A stretch of DNA of 64,000 nucleotides from DASQFQ01 sp963811595 (GTDB lineage: Bacteria; Actinomycetota; Thermoleophilia; Solirubrobacterales; Solirubrobacteraceae), in the NCBI GenBank assembly GCA_963811595.1, contig CAWERW010000009.1, positions 143,704 through 207,703 of the forward strand, in the 5' to 3' direction. The position numbers were made by a program, and so were the translations under genes. The notes under the pieces were generated by a model that made no database searches, had not been told where the DNA came from, and was given only the letters and a program-made list of their open reading frames with translations. Positions 25,802 to 34,413 of this stretch are shown piece after piece. Numbering within the stretch: position 1 is the stretch's first letter; each line of letters starts with the position of its first letter.

Positions 25802-27802
25802 GTGACCGATCGCGCCCGACCTGATCACGAGCACAAGGAGGTGCCCGCTCCCGGCACGGGCGCCACCGCCACCGTCGCCCCCACGCCGACCGACCGCGTG
25901 CTGACGCTGCAGCGCACGGCCGGCAACCGCGCCGTCGGGCAGATGCTGGCGCGCGAGACCGCGACCAAGAAGCCGGCGGGGCTGGAGCGCCTCGACGAGC
26001 TGCTGGACAAGTTCGACGTCGACGAGAACGCGGTGATCGCGCACATCGCGACGCTCAGCGACCCGGAGAAGGCGGTGGTGCTGCGCGACTACAAGGCGCG
26101 GATCGCCGACCCGCTGAACCCGAACGAGATGGCGCGCGCCGTCAAGTCCCTCAACACCACGCTGTGGAACAAGCTCGTGTGGGTCGGCGCGGCGGGAGAG
26201 CCGGACTACGGCGACATCCGCGAGCTGATCACGAGCACGAAGGAGCAGAAGGAGAAGACCGCGATCGGGACCAAGGAGTGGCGGTCCTGGTTCATCGCCG
26301 TCTGCTCGAACGCGACGATGAAGCAGGCGGTGGTCGACCTCGGCTTCCGCCTGCCGACGCAGCTGTGGTGGATGGCCGGCGAGATGTCCGCCGACTACGA
26401 CGACATCCGCTCGCTCTGCCAGGCCAACACGGTCACGGACGACGACCGCAGGGCGCTCAAGACGACCGACTGGCGCGACTGGTTCGTCGGCGTGTGCGGG
26501 GACGCGACGATGCGCGACGCGGTGGTCGACCTGAAGTTCGACGCGGTCACGAAGGTCGAATGGCTGCTCGCCGAGGACACGAATGCCCGCCTCCTGAGGT
26601 CGGCGCTGCTGGCGGACGGCAAGGCCACCGACGTCGGCCGGGTCGTCATCGACCCGAAGCTCGTCGAGCGCATTCGCGCCGGCGTCGGCGCGGAGGGGGT
26701 GCGGACCATCGACCAGGTCCTCGTCGAGCTCGCCAAGGCGGAGAAGCCGGAGGAGTTCCCCGGCTTCGTCGACGTCATCCCCGAGGCGCGTCTCCACGAC
26801 CTCGGGAACGCCGCCGCGTGGCTCAAGAACGTCTCGACCGACCTCGGCGACGAGCGCTTCGCGGCGCTGGCCGCGCGGATCATGCTGGTGGCGCGCCACG
26901 CGCCGGGTGCGCGGCGCGAGGCGCTGCGCCTGCTCACCGCGCAGCTCCAGGACCCCGAGACGGCGCTGCGCATGATCACCAAGCCGCTCCAGGTGGTGAT
27001 CGTGCCGCGCGGCAAGAAGATGACCGAGCTCGACGAGTTCAAGTCGCTGCTGGAAGCGGACGACGGCGCCGGCAAGGGCAACACGTTCGACGGCCGGCCG
27101 TGGGCGAACGTGCGCGGCGTCGGCACCGTCGTGGCCGGCGGCAAGACCTACGCGGCGATCACGGAGGAGAACCTGCTCGGCGGCGTCCCCGACGCGAGCA
27201 CCGGCGGCGGGGGCTACACCGTCGGCTACTCGACCACCACCCACGAGTTCGCCCACGCGCTGCACATCAACGGGCTGAACGCGGCCCAGAAGAAGCTCAT
27301 CTCCAAGCACTTCAACGCCAAGCGCGCGGCGACGAACACGAAGGCCACGATCACGCTGCCCAACGTCTGGCCCGACGGGCCGCGCGTGAGCCCGACGGCG
27401 CCGACGGCCTGGTTCGCGGCCGGATGGACGGACGACAAGTGGCTGGAGAAGGTCGTGTCGTACTCGGACAAGGACCGCTTCAAGTACGAGAACTACTCGT
27501 CGCAGAACGACATGGAGTACTTCGCGCAGCTCTCCAACGCCTACCTCGGCACCAACCTCGGCACGGATCCGACCACGGGCCAGGTGCGCAACAACGGCCG
27601 GGCGTGGATCGCGGCCAACGAGGACAAGGAGATGCTCGACCTGCTGGACAAGCTCTACAAGAACAAGACCGTCAACGACATCGACGCGGCGGGCCAGCTG
27701 ACGCCGGGCGGGCTGTGCACGAACCCGAACCCCGCCCCGCCCCCGCCGCCGCCCGGGCCGCCCCCGCCGGGCGCGCCGCCGCCCGGTGGAGCCTTGCCGT
27801 GA
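25802..27802 (+). CDS. Putative contractile-injection-system cargo: zinc-metalloprotease toxin-like protein
   Basis: A 666-residue protein without signal peptide. Residues 36-45 read 'LQRTAGNRAV', the short motif that I associate with N-termini of proteins linked to extracellular contractile injection systems and DUF4157 proteins. Residues ~125-260 hold two ~67-residue tandem repeats ('DYGDIREL...WRSWFIAVCSNATM' and 'DYDDIRSL...WRDWFVGVCGDATM'). The C-terminal half has 'TTTHEFAHAL' (HExxH at 481-485) and 'DMEYFAQLSNAYLG' with Glu572 as candidate third ligand, an arrangement resembling lethal-factor-like proteases. It ends in a Pro-rich tail. No injection-apparatus genes are in the window. The start is GTG 25802; the 3' end overlaps the next gene. 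Confidence 0.6.
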   Translation: MTDRARPDHEHKEVPAPGTGATATVAPTPTDRVLTLQRTAGNRAVGQMLARETATKKPAGLERLDELLDKFDVDENAVIAHIATLSDPEKAVVLRDYKARIADPLNPNEMARAVKSLNTTLWNKLVWVGAAGEPDYGDIRELITSTKEQKEKTAIGTKEWRSWFIAVCSNATMKQAVVDLGFRLPTQLWWMAGEMSADYDDIRSLCQANTVTDDDRRALKTTDWRDWFVGVCGDATMRDAVVDLKFDAVTKVEWLLAEDTNARLLRSALLADGKATDVGRVVIDPKLVERIRAGVGAEGVRTIDQVLVELAKAEKPEEFPGFVDVIPEARLHDLGNAAAWLKNVSTDLGDERFAALAARIMLVARHAPGARREALRLLTAQLQDPETALRMITKPLQVVIVPRGKKMTELDEFKSLLEADDGAGKGNTFDGRPWANVRGVGTVVAGGKTYAAITEENLLGGVPDASTGGGGYTVGYSTTTHEFAHALHINGLNAAQKKLISKHFNAKRAATNTKATITLPNVWPDGPRVSPTAPTAWFAAGWTDDKWLEKVVSYSDKDRFKYENYSSQNDMEYFAQLSNAYLGTNLGTDPTTGQVRNNGRAWIAANEDKEMLDLLDKLYKNKTVNDIDAAGQLTPGGLCTNPNPAPPPPPPGPPPPGAPPPGGALP

Positions 27803-28359
27803 CCGATCGCGCCGTGCGCGAGTTCGCCGTCTACACCGAGGGCCGGCTCGCGCTGGTCGTCAGCGACGAGCCCGGGACGCTGCGCTCGACCGCCGGTCCA
27901 CCGGCGGGCGGCGGCGGCCCGCCCCCGCCACCGGGGCCGCCCCCAGGGCCGGGCGAGCCGATGACCGGGGACCGCCCGCCGGGCGGGCACCCGTTCCTCG
28001 ACGCCCAGGCCTACGACGCGGTCAGCGAGGACCGCCTGCGCCGCCTCCTGCTCGAGTCAGCGAGCTTCGACGAGTACCTCGAGCGGCTGATCGGCGCCGG
28101 CTTCGACATCGCGTCGACCCGCCCGCTGGAGGGCTACGACTACGAGCTGCCGGGCGGGGTGCGCCTCGGCGACGGGCCGGCGGGTGTCGCCTGGCCGGTG
28201 GCGGGGCAGTTCACGACGCTCGCGCGCCAGCCGGCCGAGGACGAGCTCGTCTTCGACGTCGCGACCGCGACGGCGTACGACCCCGCGTGGGCCGAGCGGA
28301 TGCTCGAGGCGCTGCGGGCCGCGAGCTCGTTCGACGACCTCCTCGAGCGGCTGCGCTGA
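27799..28359 (+). CDS. Unknown partner protein of the upstream toxin-like gene
   Basis: A 186-residue acidic protein, GTG start overlapping the upstream stop (GTGA). Residues ~1-30 form a short hydrophobic/charged segment, ~31-55 a Gly/Pro run similar to the tail of the upstream protein, and the rest a helical acidic domain including 'LLLESASFDEYLERL' and a related 'LRAASSFDDLLERLR' at the C-terminus, i.e. an internal repeat of the S-F-D-[ED]-x-L-E-R motif. Not recognised. The tight coupling suggests an immunity protein, chaperone or structural partner. Confidence 0.55.
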   Translation: MTDRAVREFAVYTEGRLALVVSDEPGTLRSTAGPPAGGGGPPPPPGPPPGPGEPMTGDRPPGGHPFLDAQAYDAVSEDRLRRLLLESASFDEYLERLIGAGFDIASTRPLEGYDYELPGGVRLGDGPAGVAWPVAGQFTTLARQPAEDELVFDVATATAYDPAWAERMLEALRAASSFDDLLERLR

Positions 28360-28365
28360 GCGCGC

Positions 28366-29577
28366 TCACCAGCTGTGGAGCGTGCCGTCGCGGCGGCGCG
28401 CGACCGGCAGGTACGCGCGCTCGTACGGCAGCGTCGCGGCGAGCGCCTCGTCGAGCTCGACGCCGAGCCCCGGGCCCTCGCCGGGGTGCAGGAAGCCGTC
28501 CTCGAAGCGGTAGCTGTGCGGGAAGACGGCGTCGGTCTGCTCGGAGTGCGGCATGTGCTCCTGGATCCCGAAGTTCGGCACCGCGACGCCGAGGTGCAGC
28601 GCCGCGGCGAGGCACACCGGCGACAGGTCGGTGGCGCCGTGCGAGCCGGTCTTGACGTCGTGCAGCTCGGCCAGCGCGAAGATCCGCCGGACGTGCGTGA
28701 TCCCGCCCGCGTGGGTCACCGCGGTGCGGATGTAGTCGATCAGCCCTTCGGAGATCAGCCGCTCGCAGTCCCAGATCGAGTTGAAGACCTCCCCCACCGC
28801 GATCGGCGTCGTCGTGTGCTGCCGGATCAGCCGGTACGCCTCCTGGCGCTCGGCCGGCACGGGGTCCTCGAGCCAGAACAGCGCATGCTCCTCGACGGCC
28901 TTGCCCAGCCGCGCGGCCTCGACCGGCGTGAGCCGGTGGTGCACGTCGTGGAGGAGATGGATGCCGAAGCCGAAGCGCTCGCGGACCGCGGCCAGCAGCT
29001 CGGGCACGTGGCGCAGGTACTCCTCGGTCGACCACACGGTCTCCTGCAGCTCTCCCGCGCCGGCGGGCTCGTAGGCGCGCGGGTCGGCCACCGCGCCGTA
29101 GACGTTCTCGAGCCCCGGGACCCCCGACTGCACCCGGACCGCGCGGTAGCCGCGCTCGAGCAGGCGCTCGACCGAGGCCAGCGTGTCCTCGATCGTCTCG
29201 CCGCTCGCGTGGGCGTAGGCGAGCACGCCGTCGCGCGAGCGCCCGCCGAGCAGCTGGTAGAGCGGCATCCCCGCGGTCTTGGCCTTGATGTCCCACAGTG
29301 CGGTGTCGACCGCGCCGATCGCCGCCATCGTGACCGGCCCGCGGCGCCAGTAGGCGCCCTTGTAGAGCAGCTGCCACGTGTCCTCGATGCGGGCCGCGTC
29401 GCGCCCCTCCAGCAGCGGGCAGACGTGCTCGCCCAGGTAGGCGGCGACGGCCAGCTCGCGGCCGTTGAGCGTCGCGTCGCCGAGGCCGGTCACGCCGTCC
29501 TCGGTCGTCAGCTTGAGCGTGACGAAGTTGCGCCCCGGGCGGCAGACGACGACCTCGGCGCGCGCGATCCGGCTCAC
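28366..29577 (-). CDS. Enolase-superfamily sugar-acid dehydratase (ManD/RspA-like)
   Basis: A 403-residue mandelate-racemase/enolase-type protein close to D-mannonate dehydratase (ManD, 'RspA'). Seen: N-terminal cap 'TLKLTTEDGVTGLGDATLNG', 'AAIGAVDTALWDIKAK', then barrel motifs 'LLHDVHHRLTP', 'FWLEDPVPAE', 'TPIAVGEVFNS' for Mg ligands, and 'KTGSHGATDLSP' with the base His. ManD converts D-mannonate to 2-keto-3-deoxygluconate; some relatives act on other acid sugars. The GTG start overlaps the iolB-like stop. It is the last gene of the LacI/ABC operon. Confidence 0.85.
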   Translation of the reverse strand: MSRIARAEVVVCRPGRNFVTLKLTTEDGVTGLGDATLNGRELAVAAYLGEHVCPLLEGRDAARIEDTWQLLYKGAYWRRGPVTMAAIGAVDTALWDIKAKTAGMPLYQLLGGRSRDGVLAYAHASGETIEDTLASVERLLERGYRAVRVQSGVPGLENVYGAVADPRAYEPAGAGELQETVWSTEEYLRHVPELLAAVRERFGFGIHLLHDVHHRLTPVEAARLGKAVEEHALFWLEDPVPAERQEAYRLIRQHTTTPIAVGEVFNSIWDCERLISEGLIDYIRTAVTHAGGITHVRRIFALAELHDVKTGSHGATDLSPVCLAAALHLGVAVPNFGIQEHMPHSEQTDAVFPHSYRFEDGFLHPGEGPGLGVELDEALAATLPYERAYLPVARRRDGTLHSW

Positions 29578-30332
29578 GTGGCGGCTTCCTGCACCCACAC
29601 GTGCTCGGGATCGAACCACGGCGCCATCGCGCGGCCCTCGCCGGCCATCACCCACAGGTAGTACAGCGTGTAGCCGGGGGCGCCCACGACCGGGTGGTAC
29701 CCCGAGCGGATGACCGCCACGTCGCCGTCGCGCACCATCCGCGTGTCCTCGCTGCCCGGCTCGTAGAGCACCTGCACGCCGAAGCCCGCCTCGGGCTGCA
29801 CGCGGAACAGGTAGACCTCCTCGAGGCGCACCTCCTCCGGCGGCTCGTGGCGGTCGTGCTTGTGCGGCGGATACGACGACCACTTGCCGGGCGGGTTGAG
29901 CGTCTCGCCCACCAGCAGCCGCGACGCCGTGTCGTCGGGGCCGAGCATGGTGCGCACGCTGCGCTCCCAGGTGCCCTCCCCCACGGTCGCGATCTTCTGG
30001 TCGCCGGGCCCGATGATCCGCGCCTCCCCGGGCGCGTCGTCGCCGGGCGGCGCGGTCGCGAGCGCGACGACGGCGTCGTCGGTTGCGACGAGCCGCAGCG
30101 GCGCGCCGGGCGGCGCGTAGACGGCGTGCCCGGGCTCGGCGAACGGGTCGCTGCGCCCGCCGGCCTGCCCCAGCGCGGCGTCTCCCGCCCACGCGTCGAC
30201 GCTGCCCGACAGGACGACGGCGACCGCCTCGTCGCTGCCGTCGAGCTCGACGGTCTCCCCCGCCGCCAGCGAGCCGTAGGCCAGCCCGATGACGTCGCTC
30301 TCGGTGCCGGGCGCCACCAGTGTCTCGATCAC
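29574..30332 (-). CDS. IolB/KduI-like 5-deoxy-glucuronate isomerase
   Basis: A 252-residue bicupin. 'KWSSYPPHKHDRHE' followed by 'LEEVYLFRVQPE' is the IolB signature with the cupin metal ligands (two His, Glu). IolB isomerises 5-deoxy-D-glucuronate in myo-inositol breakdown, and KduI acts on deoxy-uronates. No other inositol gene is present, so with ManD next door a uronate-type substrate is as likely. A GGAGG eight bases before GTG 30332 fixes the start. It lies 15 bases after the second permease. Confidence 0.85.
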   Translation of the reverse strand: MIETLVAPGTESDVIGLAYGSLAAGETVELDGSDEAVAVVLSGSVDAWAGDAALGQAGGRSDPFAEPGHAVYAPPGAPLRLVATDDAVVALATAPPGDDAPGEARIIGPGDQKIATVGEGTWERSVRTMLGPDDTASRLLVGETLNPPGKWSSYPPHKHDRHEPPEEVRLEEVYLFRVQPEAGFGVQVLYEPGSEDTRMVRDGDVAVIRSGYHPVVGAPGYTLYYLWVMAGEGRAMAPWFDPEHVWVQEAAT

Positions 30333-30346
30333 GTTCGTTCCTCCGT

Positions 30347-31183
30347 TCACTTGGTCGGCTCCTCGCGCACGCGCGAGACGAGCTGGGTCGGGTTGACGAA
30401 CCGCAGCGCGATGACCAGCAGCAGCAGCGTGGTGAGCATGTAGAGCACCGCCATCGCGTCGATCGACTGGTCCGCGCGGATCCCCGCGGCGAACGCCGCG
30501 TTGTAGAGCGCGACGACGAGCGTCTGGCTGTCGGGCCCGGACGTCAGGAAGGTGAGCTCGAACATCGCCACGGTGCGGACGAGCACGAGCAGGCCGGCCG
30601 CCAGGATCCCCGGCACCAGCAGCGGCACGAGCACGCGCGTCATCAGCTTCCGCGTGCCGGCGCCGCACATCCGCGCCGCCGACTCGACGTTCGGGTCGAC
30701 CTGCTCGATGAACGGCGTCATCACGAGGATCACGAACGGGATCGCCGGCACGAGGTTGGCGAGGATCACGCCGGTCAGCGTCCCCGCGAGCCGCAGCTCG
30801 TAGAGCACGGTGGCGAACGGCACGCCGTAGGTCAGCGGCGGCAGCACCAGCGGCAGCAGCAGCAGGAGCAGGACCGCGCGCTTGCCGGGGAAGTCGCGCC
30901 GCGCGAGCGCGTAGGCAGCGGGCACGCCGACCGCGAGCGAGATCGCGATCACGGCGAGCGCGACCTCGAAGGTCACGATCAGCACGTGCGAGAGCGCGTA
31001 CTCGCTCCACGCGTCGGAGTACCAGCGGAACGTGAAGCCCTCCGGCAGCCACGTGTCGAACCAGCGCGTGCCCAGCGAGTTGACGATCACCTCGCCGATC
31101 AGCCCGGCCAGGTTGAGCAGGAAGAACGCGACGGCGCCCCAGACGAGCCAGGCGCCGGGGCTTGCGACCAGGCGGCGGCTCAT
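30347..31183 (-). CDS. ABC transporter permease (PotC-like)
   Basis: A 278-residue inner-membrane protein with about six helices and the cytoplasmic EAA-type loop 'ESAARMCGAGTRKLMTRVLVPLL'-like segment (residues ~190-212) that docks with the ATPase. It belongs to the binding-protein-dependent type I importers of the spermidine/putrescine-iron-thiamine branch. The ATG start overlaps the first permease's stop by four bases. Its substrate is presumably the sugar acid degraded by the downstream ManD-like and IolB-like enzymes. Confidence 0.9.
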   Translation of the reverse strand: MSRRLVASPGAWLVWGAVAFFLLNLAGLIGEVIVNSLGTRWFDTWLPEGFTFRWYSDAWSEYALSHVLIVTFEVALAVIAISLAVGVPAAYALARRDFPGKRAVLLLLLLPLVLPPLTYGVPFATVLYELRLAGTLTGVILANLVPAIPFVILVMTPFIEQVDPNVESAARMCGAGTRKLMTRVLVPLLVPGILAAGLLVLVRTVAMFELTFLTSGPDSQTLVVALYNAAFAAGIRADQSIDAMAVLYMLTTLLLLVIALRFVNPTQLVSRVREEPTK

Positions 31184-32094
31184 CCCTTGCCTCCTGTGCT
31201 CGGGCCCTTGTACAGGCGCGAGCGCGCGCCCAGCAGGATGCCGATGACCGCGAGCTCGACCGCTCCCATGACCATCGCGATCGCCGATCCCATCGAGTAG
31301 TCGTAGTCCTCGAACGCCGCGTGGTAGGCGGCGATCGAGAGCACGCGCGTGCTCCCCGACGGCTCGCCGACCAGCGACGCGGACGGGAAGACGGCGAACG
31401 CCAGCACGAAGCAGAGCACGGCGGTCGTCGCCAGGCCCGGCGCCAGCAGCGGCAGGATCACGCGCCGGAAGCGCTGCCACGGCCCCGCCCCGAGCGTCGC
31501 CGCGGCCCGCTCGAGCGTCGGGTCGATGCCCGACATGTAGCTGAGGATCAGCAGGAACGCGAACGGGAAGCCGGTGATGATCAGCGAGAAGAGGACGCCC
31601 CAGTAGTTGTGCACGAGGCGGATCGGCTCGCTCAGGATCCCGAGCTCCAGCAGCGTGCGGTTGAACCAGCCGCGCGGGCCGAGGTAGCGCAGCAGCCCCT
31701 CGGCGACGAGCACGGTGCCGAGCGTGACCGGCACCACGAGGATCGCGGTCAGCAGCCGCTTGCCGCGGAACGGGCGGCGCATGAAGTAGGCGATCGGGAT
31801 CGAGGCGAGCACGTTGAACGCGGTCGCCGGGAGCGCGAGCTTGAGCGTCGTCCAGACCGTCCGGCTCTCGTACGCGTCGGAGAAGAACGCGCGGTAGTTG
31901 CCGAGCAGGCCGCCGCCCACCTCCTGCGGGCGCAGCGAGAGCTGCAGCCCGTAGAGGAACGGGTAGGCGAACATCGCCAGCAGCAGCACGACCGCCGGCA
32001 GGAGCAGCAGCAGCGTGCGGTCCACCCCGCGCTCGGCCAGCCGGCTGCGGCGCGTCGGGCCCGCGACGCGGACGGCCTCAGTCGTCGTCGCCAT
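31180..32094 (-). CDS. ABC transporter permease (PotB-like)
   Basis: A 304-residue membrane protein with six predicted helices, first at residues ~27-48 ('LLLLLPAVVLLLAMFAYPF'), and the EAA loop 'ERAAATLGAGPWQRFRRV'. Partner permease of the gene that follows. ATG 32094; the start lies inside the ATPase 3' end (17-base overlap), so translation is coupled. Membrane channel half of the LacI-linked importer. Confidence 0.92.
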   Translation of the reverse strand: MATTTEAVRVAGPTRRSRLAERGVDRTLLLLLPAVVLLLAMFAYPFLYGLQLSLRPQEVGGGLLGNYRAFFSDAYESRTVWTTLKLALPATAFNVLASIPIAYFMRRPFRGKRLLTAILVVPVTLGTVLVAEGLLRYLGPRGWFNRTLLELGILSEPIRLVHNYWGVLFSLIITGFPFAFLLILSYMSGIDPTLERAAATLGAGPWQRFRRVILPLLAPGLATTAVLCFVLAFAVFPSASLVGEPSGSTRVLSIAAYHAAFEDYDYSMGSAIAMVMGAVELAVIGILLGARSRLYKGPSTGGKG

Positions 32095-33152
32095 CGCCCG
32101 CCTCCTCCGCGTCGAACACGAGCACGCGCTCGGGGTCGGCGGTGAGCGTCACCGCGTCGCCCGGCACGAGCCGCTCGGCGGTCAGCAGGTGCAGCGCGGT
32201 GCCCTGCTCGGTGACCGCCTCGACCGCGAGCTCCTGGCCGCGGTACTCGACGACCACGACCTTCGCGCTGACCGCGTTCGGGCCGTCGCCGGGCCGCAGG
32301 TCCTCGGGCCGGATCGCGCAGATCACGCGCCGCCCGCCGCCGTCGCGCCGATCGGCGCCGCGCAGCTCCAGCCCGCTCGCGGCGACCGCGACCTGCCCGT
32401 TGGCGGCGCCGCTCGGAGGCCTCCATCTCGAGCAGGTTGCGGTAGCCCATGAAGCCGGCGACGTACGCCGACGCGGGCTGCGGGTAGAGCTCCTCCGGCG
32501 GCCCCACCTGCTCGACCACGCCGTCGCGCAGGAGCACGAGCCGGTCGGCGAGCGAGAGCGCCTCCTCCTGGTCGTGCGTGACGTAGACCGTGGTCAGGCC
32601 GAGCTGCTGGTGCAGCCGCCGGATCTCGGTCCGCATCTCGAGCCGCAGCTTCGCGTCGAGGTTCGAGAGCGGCTCGTCCATCAGCATCAGCGGCGGCTCC
32701 ATCACGACCGCGCGGGCGATCGCCACGCGCTGCTGCTGGCCGCCGGAGAGCTGCGCCGGGTACTTCCCGGCGTGCGGCTGGAGACCCACGAGGTCGAGCA
32801 CCTCGTCGACCTTCCCGGCCCGCTCCTGCTTGGCCGCGCCGGCCATCTCGAGCCCGAACGACACGTTGCGCCGCACGGACAGGTGCGGGAACAGCGCGTA
32901 GTTCTGGAACACCATCCCGAACCCCCGGCGCTCGGGCGGGAGCCCGTCGATGCGATCGCCGTCGAGCCAGATCTCGCCGCCGCTGAGCGGCAGCAGCCCG
33001 GCCAGGCAGTTGAGCGCGGTCGTCTTGCCGCAGCCCGACGGGCCGAGCAGGGCGATGAACTCGCCGCCCTCGATCTCGAGGTCGAGCCCGTCGAGCGCGG
33101 TCTGCTCGCCGAAGCGGCGGGTCACGCCCTGCAGCCGGAGTTCGCCGATCAC
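32078..33152 (-). pseudogene. ABC transporter ATP-binding protein, frameshifted before the TOBE domain
   Basis: The ATPase domain (residues 1-~235) is complete: Walker A 'GPSGCGKTT', signature 'LSGGQQQRVAIARA', Walker B 'LMLMDEPLSNLD' and 'VTHDQEEA'. After 'GYRNLLEMEAS' (about base 32416) the frame becomes Arg-rich, while the next frame continues with 'ANGQVAVAASGLELRG' and a TOBE-like regulatory domain ('CAIRPEDLRPGDGP' to the stop at 32078). An extra G in the run gagcggcg would explain it. If real, transport might persist with a truncated regulatory domain; a sequence error is as likely. GTG start. Confidence 0.88.
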
Positions 33153-33155
33153 GGC

Positions 33156-34391
33156 TCAGTCCTCCTTGACCTTCGAGCCGCCGACCTCGCGATCCCACTT
33201 GTCGAACGCGTCGACGAGCGGCTTGCCGAGCAGCGGCGTCTCCTTCGGCCGCGACTCGATCAGCTCGTCGTACTCGGGGCGGCCGAACTCCTCGATCACC
33301 TTCTGGCTCTTCTCAGGGGCCATGTCGAGCCCTACGCCCTCGATCGCCGGGCCCGGGTAGAAGTAGCCGTCGTCGTAGGCGAAGGCCTGCTGCTCGGGCT
33401 CGAGCAGGTACTGCATGAGGTCGGCCACGACCGCGAGCTTGTCCTCCGCGATGCCCTTCGGCACGACCATGTAGTGGGCGTCGGTGACCCAGCGCAGGTC
33501 GTCGAAGGCCGCCACCTTGACGTCCTTCGGCACCGTGCCGAGCGCGCGCGGGTTGATGTCCCAGCCCGTGGTGGTCGGAATCATGTCGCGCGAGCCGTCG
33601 GCCAGCCCCGACATCGTGTCCTTGGTGCCCGAGGGGTAGTACTCGACGTACTTGCCGAGCTCCTTCAGGTAGGCCCACGTCTTGTCCCAGCCGTTGATGG
33701 GATCGCGCGGGTCCTTGTCGCCGAGCAGGTAGGGCAGCCCCATCAGGAACGTCCGCGCCGGGCCGGAGTTCGACGGGCGCGCGTACATGAACTTCCCGGG
33801 GTTGTCCTTCGCCCAGGCGAGCAGCGCCTGCGGCGTCGTCGGCGGCTCGCTCACGCGGTCGGGCGCGTACTCCAGCAGCGGGCCCGACGGGTAGTAGTTC
33901 ACGAGCACGCCCTGGCCCTCGGCCTGCTCCTGCATCTTGGCCGCGGGCGCCAGATAGGGCGCGTCGAGGCCCTCCATGTCGGGCAGGCCCTTCAGCCACA
34001 GGCCCTGCGACATGCCGGCCGCGAGGCCGTCGGTGCCGGTGAGGACGAGGTCGATGTTGAGCCGCCCCGCGTTCTGCTGGGCCTTGACCTTGCCCGCGAG
34101 CTCGGGCGCCGTCGCGGTCGTGAACGTGATCCGCTGCGCCGCCTTCGGGTTCTCCTGCTTGTACTGCTCGATCGCCGCCTTTGTCAGCTGCAGGTTGCCC
34201 GCGACGTCGAGCACGTTGAGCGTGACCGGCTGGTCGGGCAGCTTCGGCGGCGAGCTCGGCGCCGTCTCGACGCCCTCGCCTCCGCCACCTCCGCCGGAGC
34301 CTCCCGGCCCGTCAGCGCAGCCGCCGCCGATCGCCAGGGCCCCCGCCATCGCGATCGCCGCGAAACTCCGTCTCCTCGCAGTCCCGAACAT
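33156..34391 (-). CDS. Solute-binding lipoprotein of the ABC importer
   Basis: A 411-residue extracellular solute-binding protein (family 1 type). The N-terminus is a lipoprotein signal: basic 'TARRRSF', hydrophobic stretch and lipobox 'AIGGGC', followed by a Gly linker that tethers the domain. The mature part has periplasmic-binding-protein features such as 'IDLVLTGTDGLAAG' and 'INPRALGTVPKDVK'. The overall look is of the PotD / iron-binding branch rather than classical sugar binders. It is the first structural gene after LacI, four bases before the ATPase start. Confidence 0.9.
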   Translation of the reverse strand: MFGTARRRSFAAIAMAGALAIGGGCADGPGGSGGGGGGEGVETAPSSPPKLPDQPVTLNVLDVAGNLQLTKAAIEQYKQENPKAAQRITFTTATAPELAGKVKAQQNAGRLNIDLVLTGTDGLAAGMSQGLWLKGLPDMEGLDAPYLAPAAKMQEQAEGQGVLVNYYPSGPLLEYAPDRVSEPPTTPQALLAWAKDNPGKFMYARPSNSGPARTFLMGLPYLLGDKDPRDPINGWDKTWAYLKELGKYVEYYPSGTKDTMSGLADGSRDMIPTTTGWDINPRALGTVPKDVKVAAFDDLRWVTDAHYMVVPKGIAEDKLAVVADLMQYLLEPEQQAFAYDDGYFYPGPAIEGVGLDMAPEKSQKVIEEFGRPEYDELIESRPKETPLLGKPLVDAFDKWDREVGGSKVKED

Positions 34392-34413
34392 GGGTGCCTC
34401 CTCCCCGCGCGCC

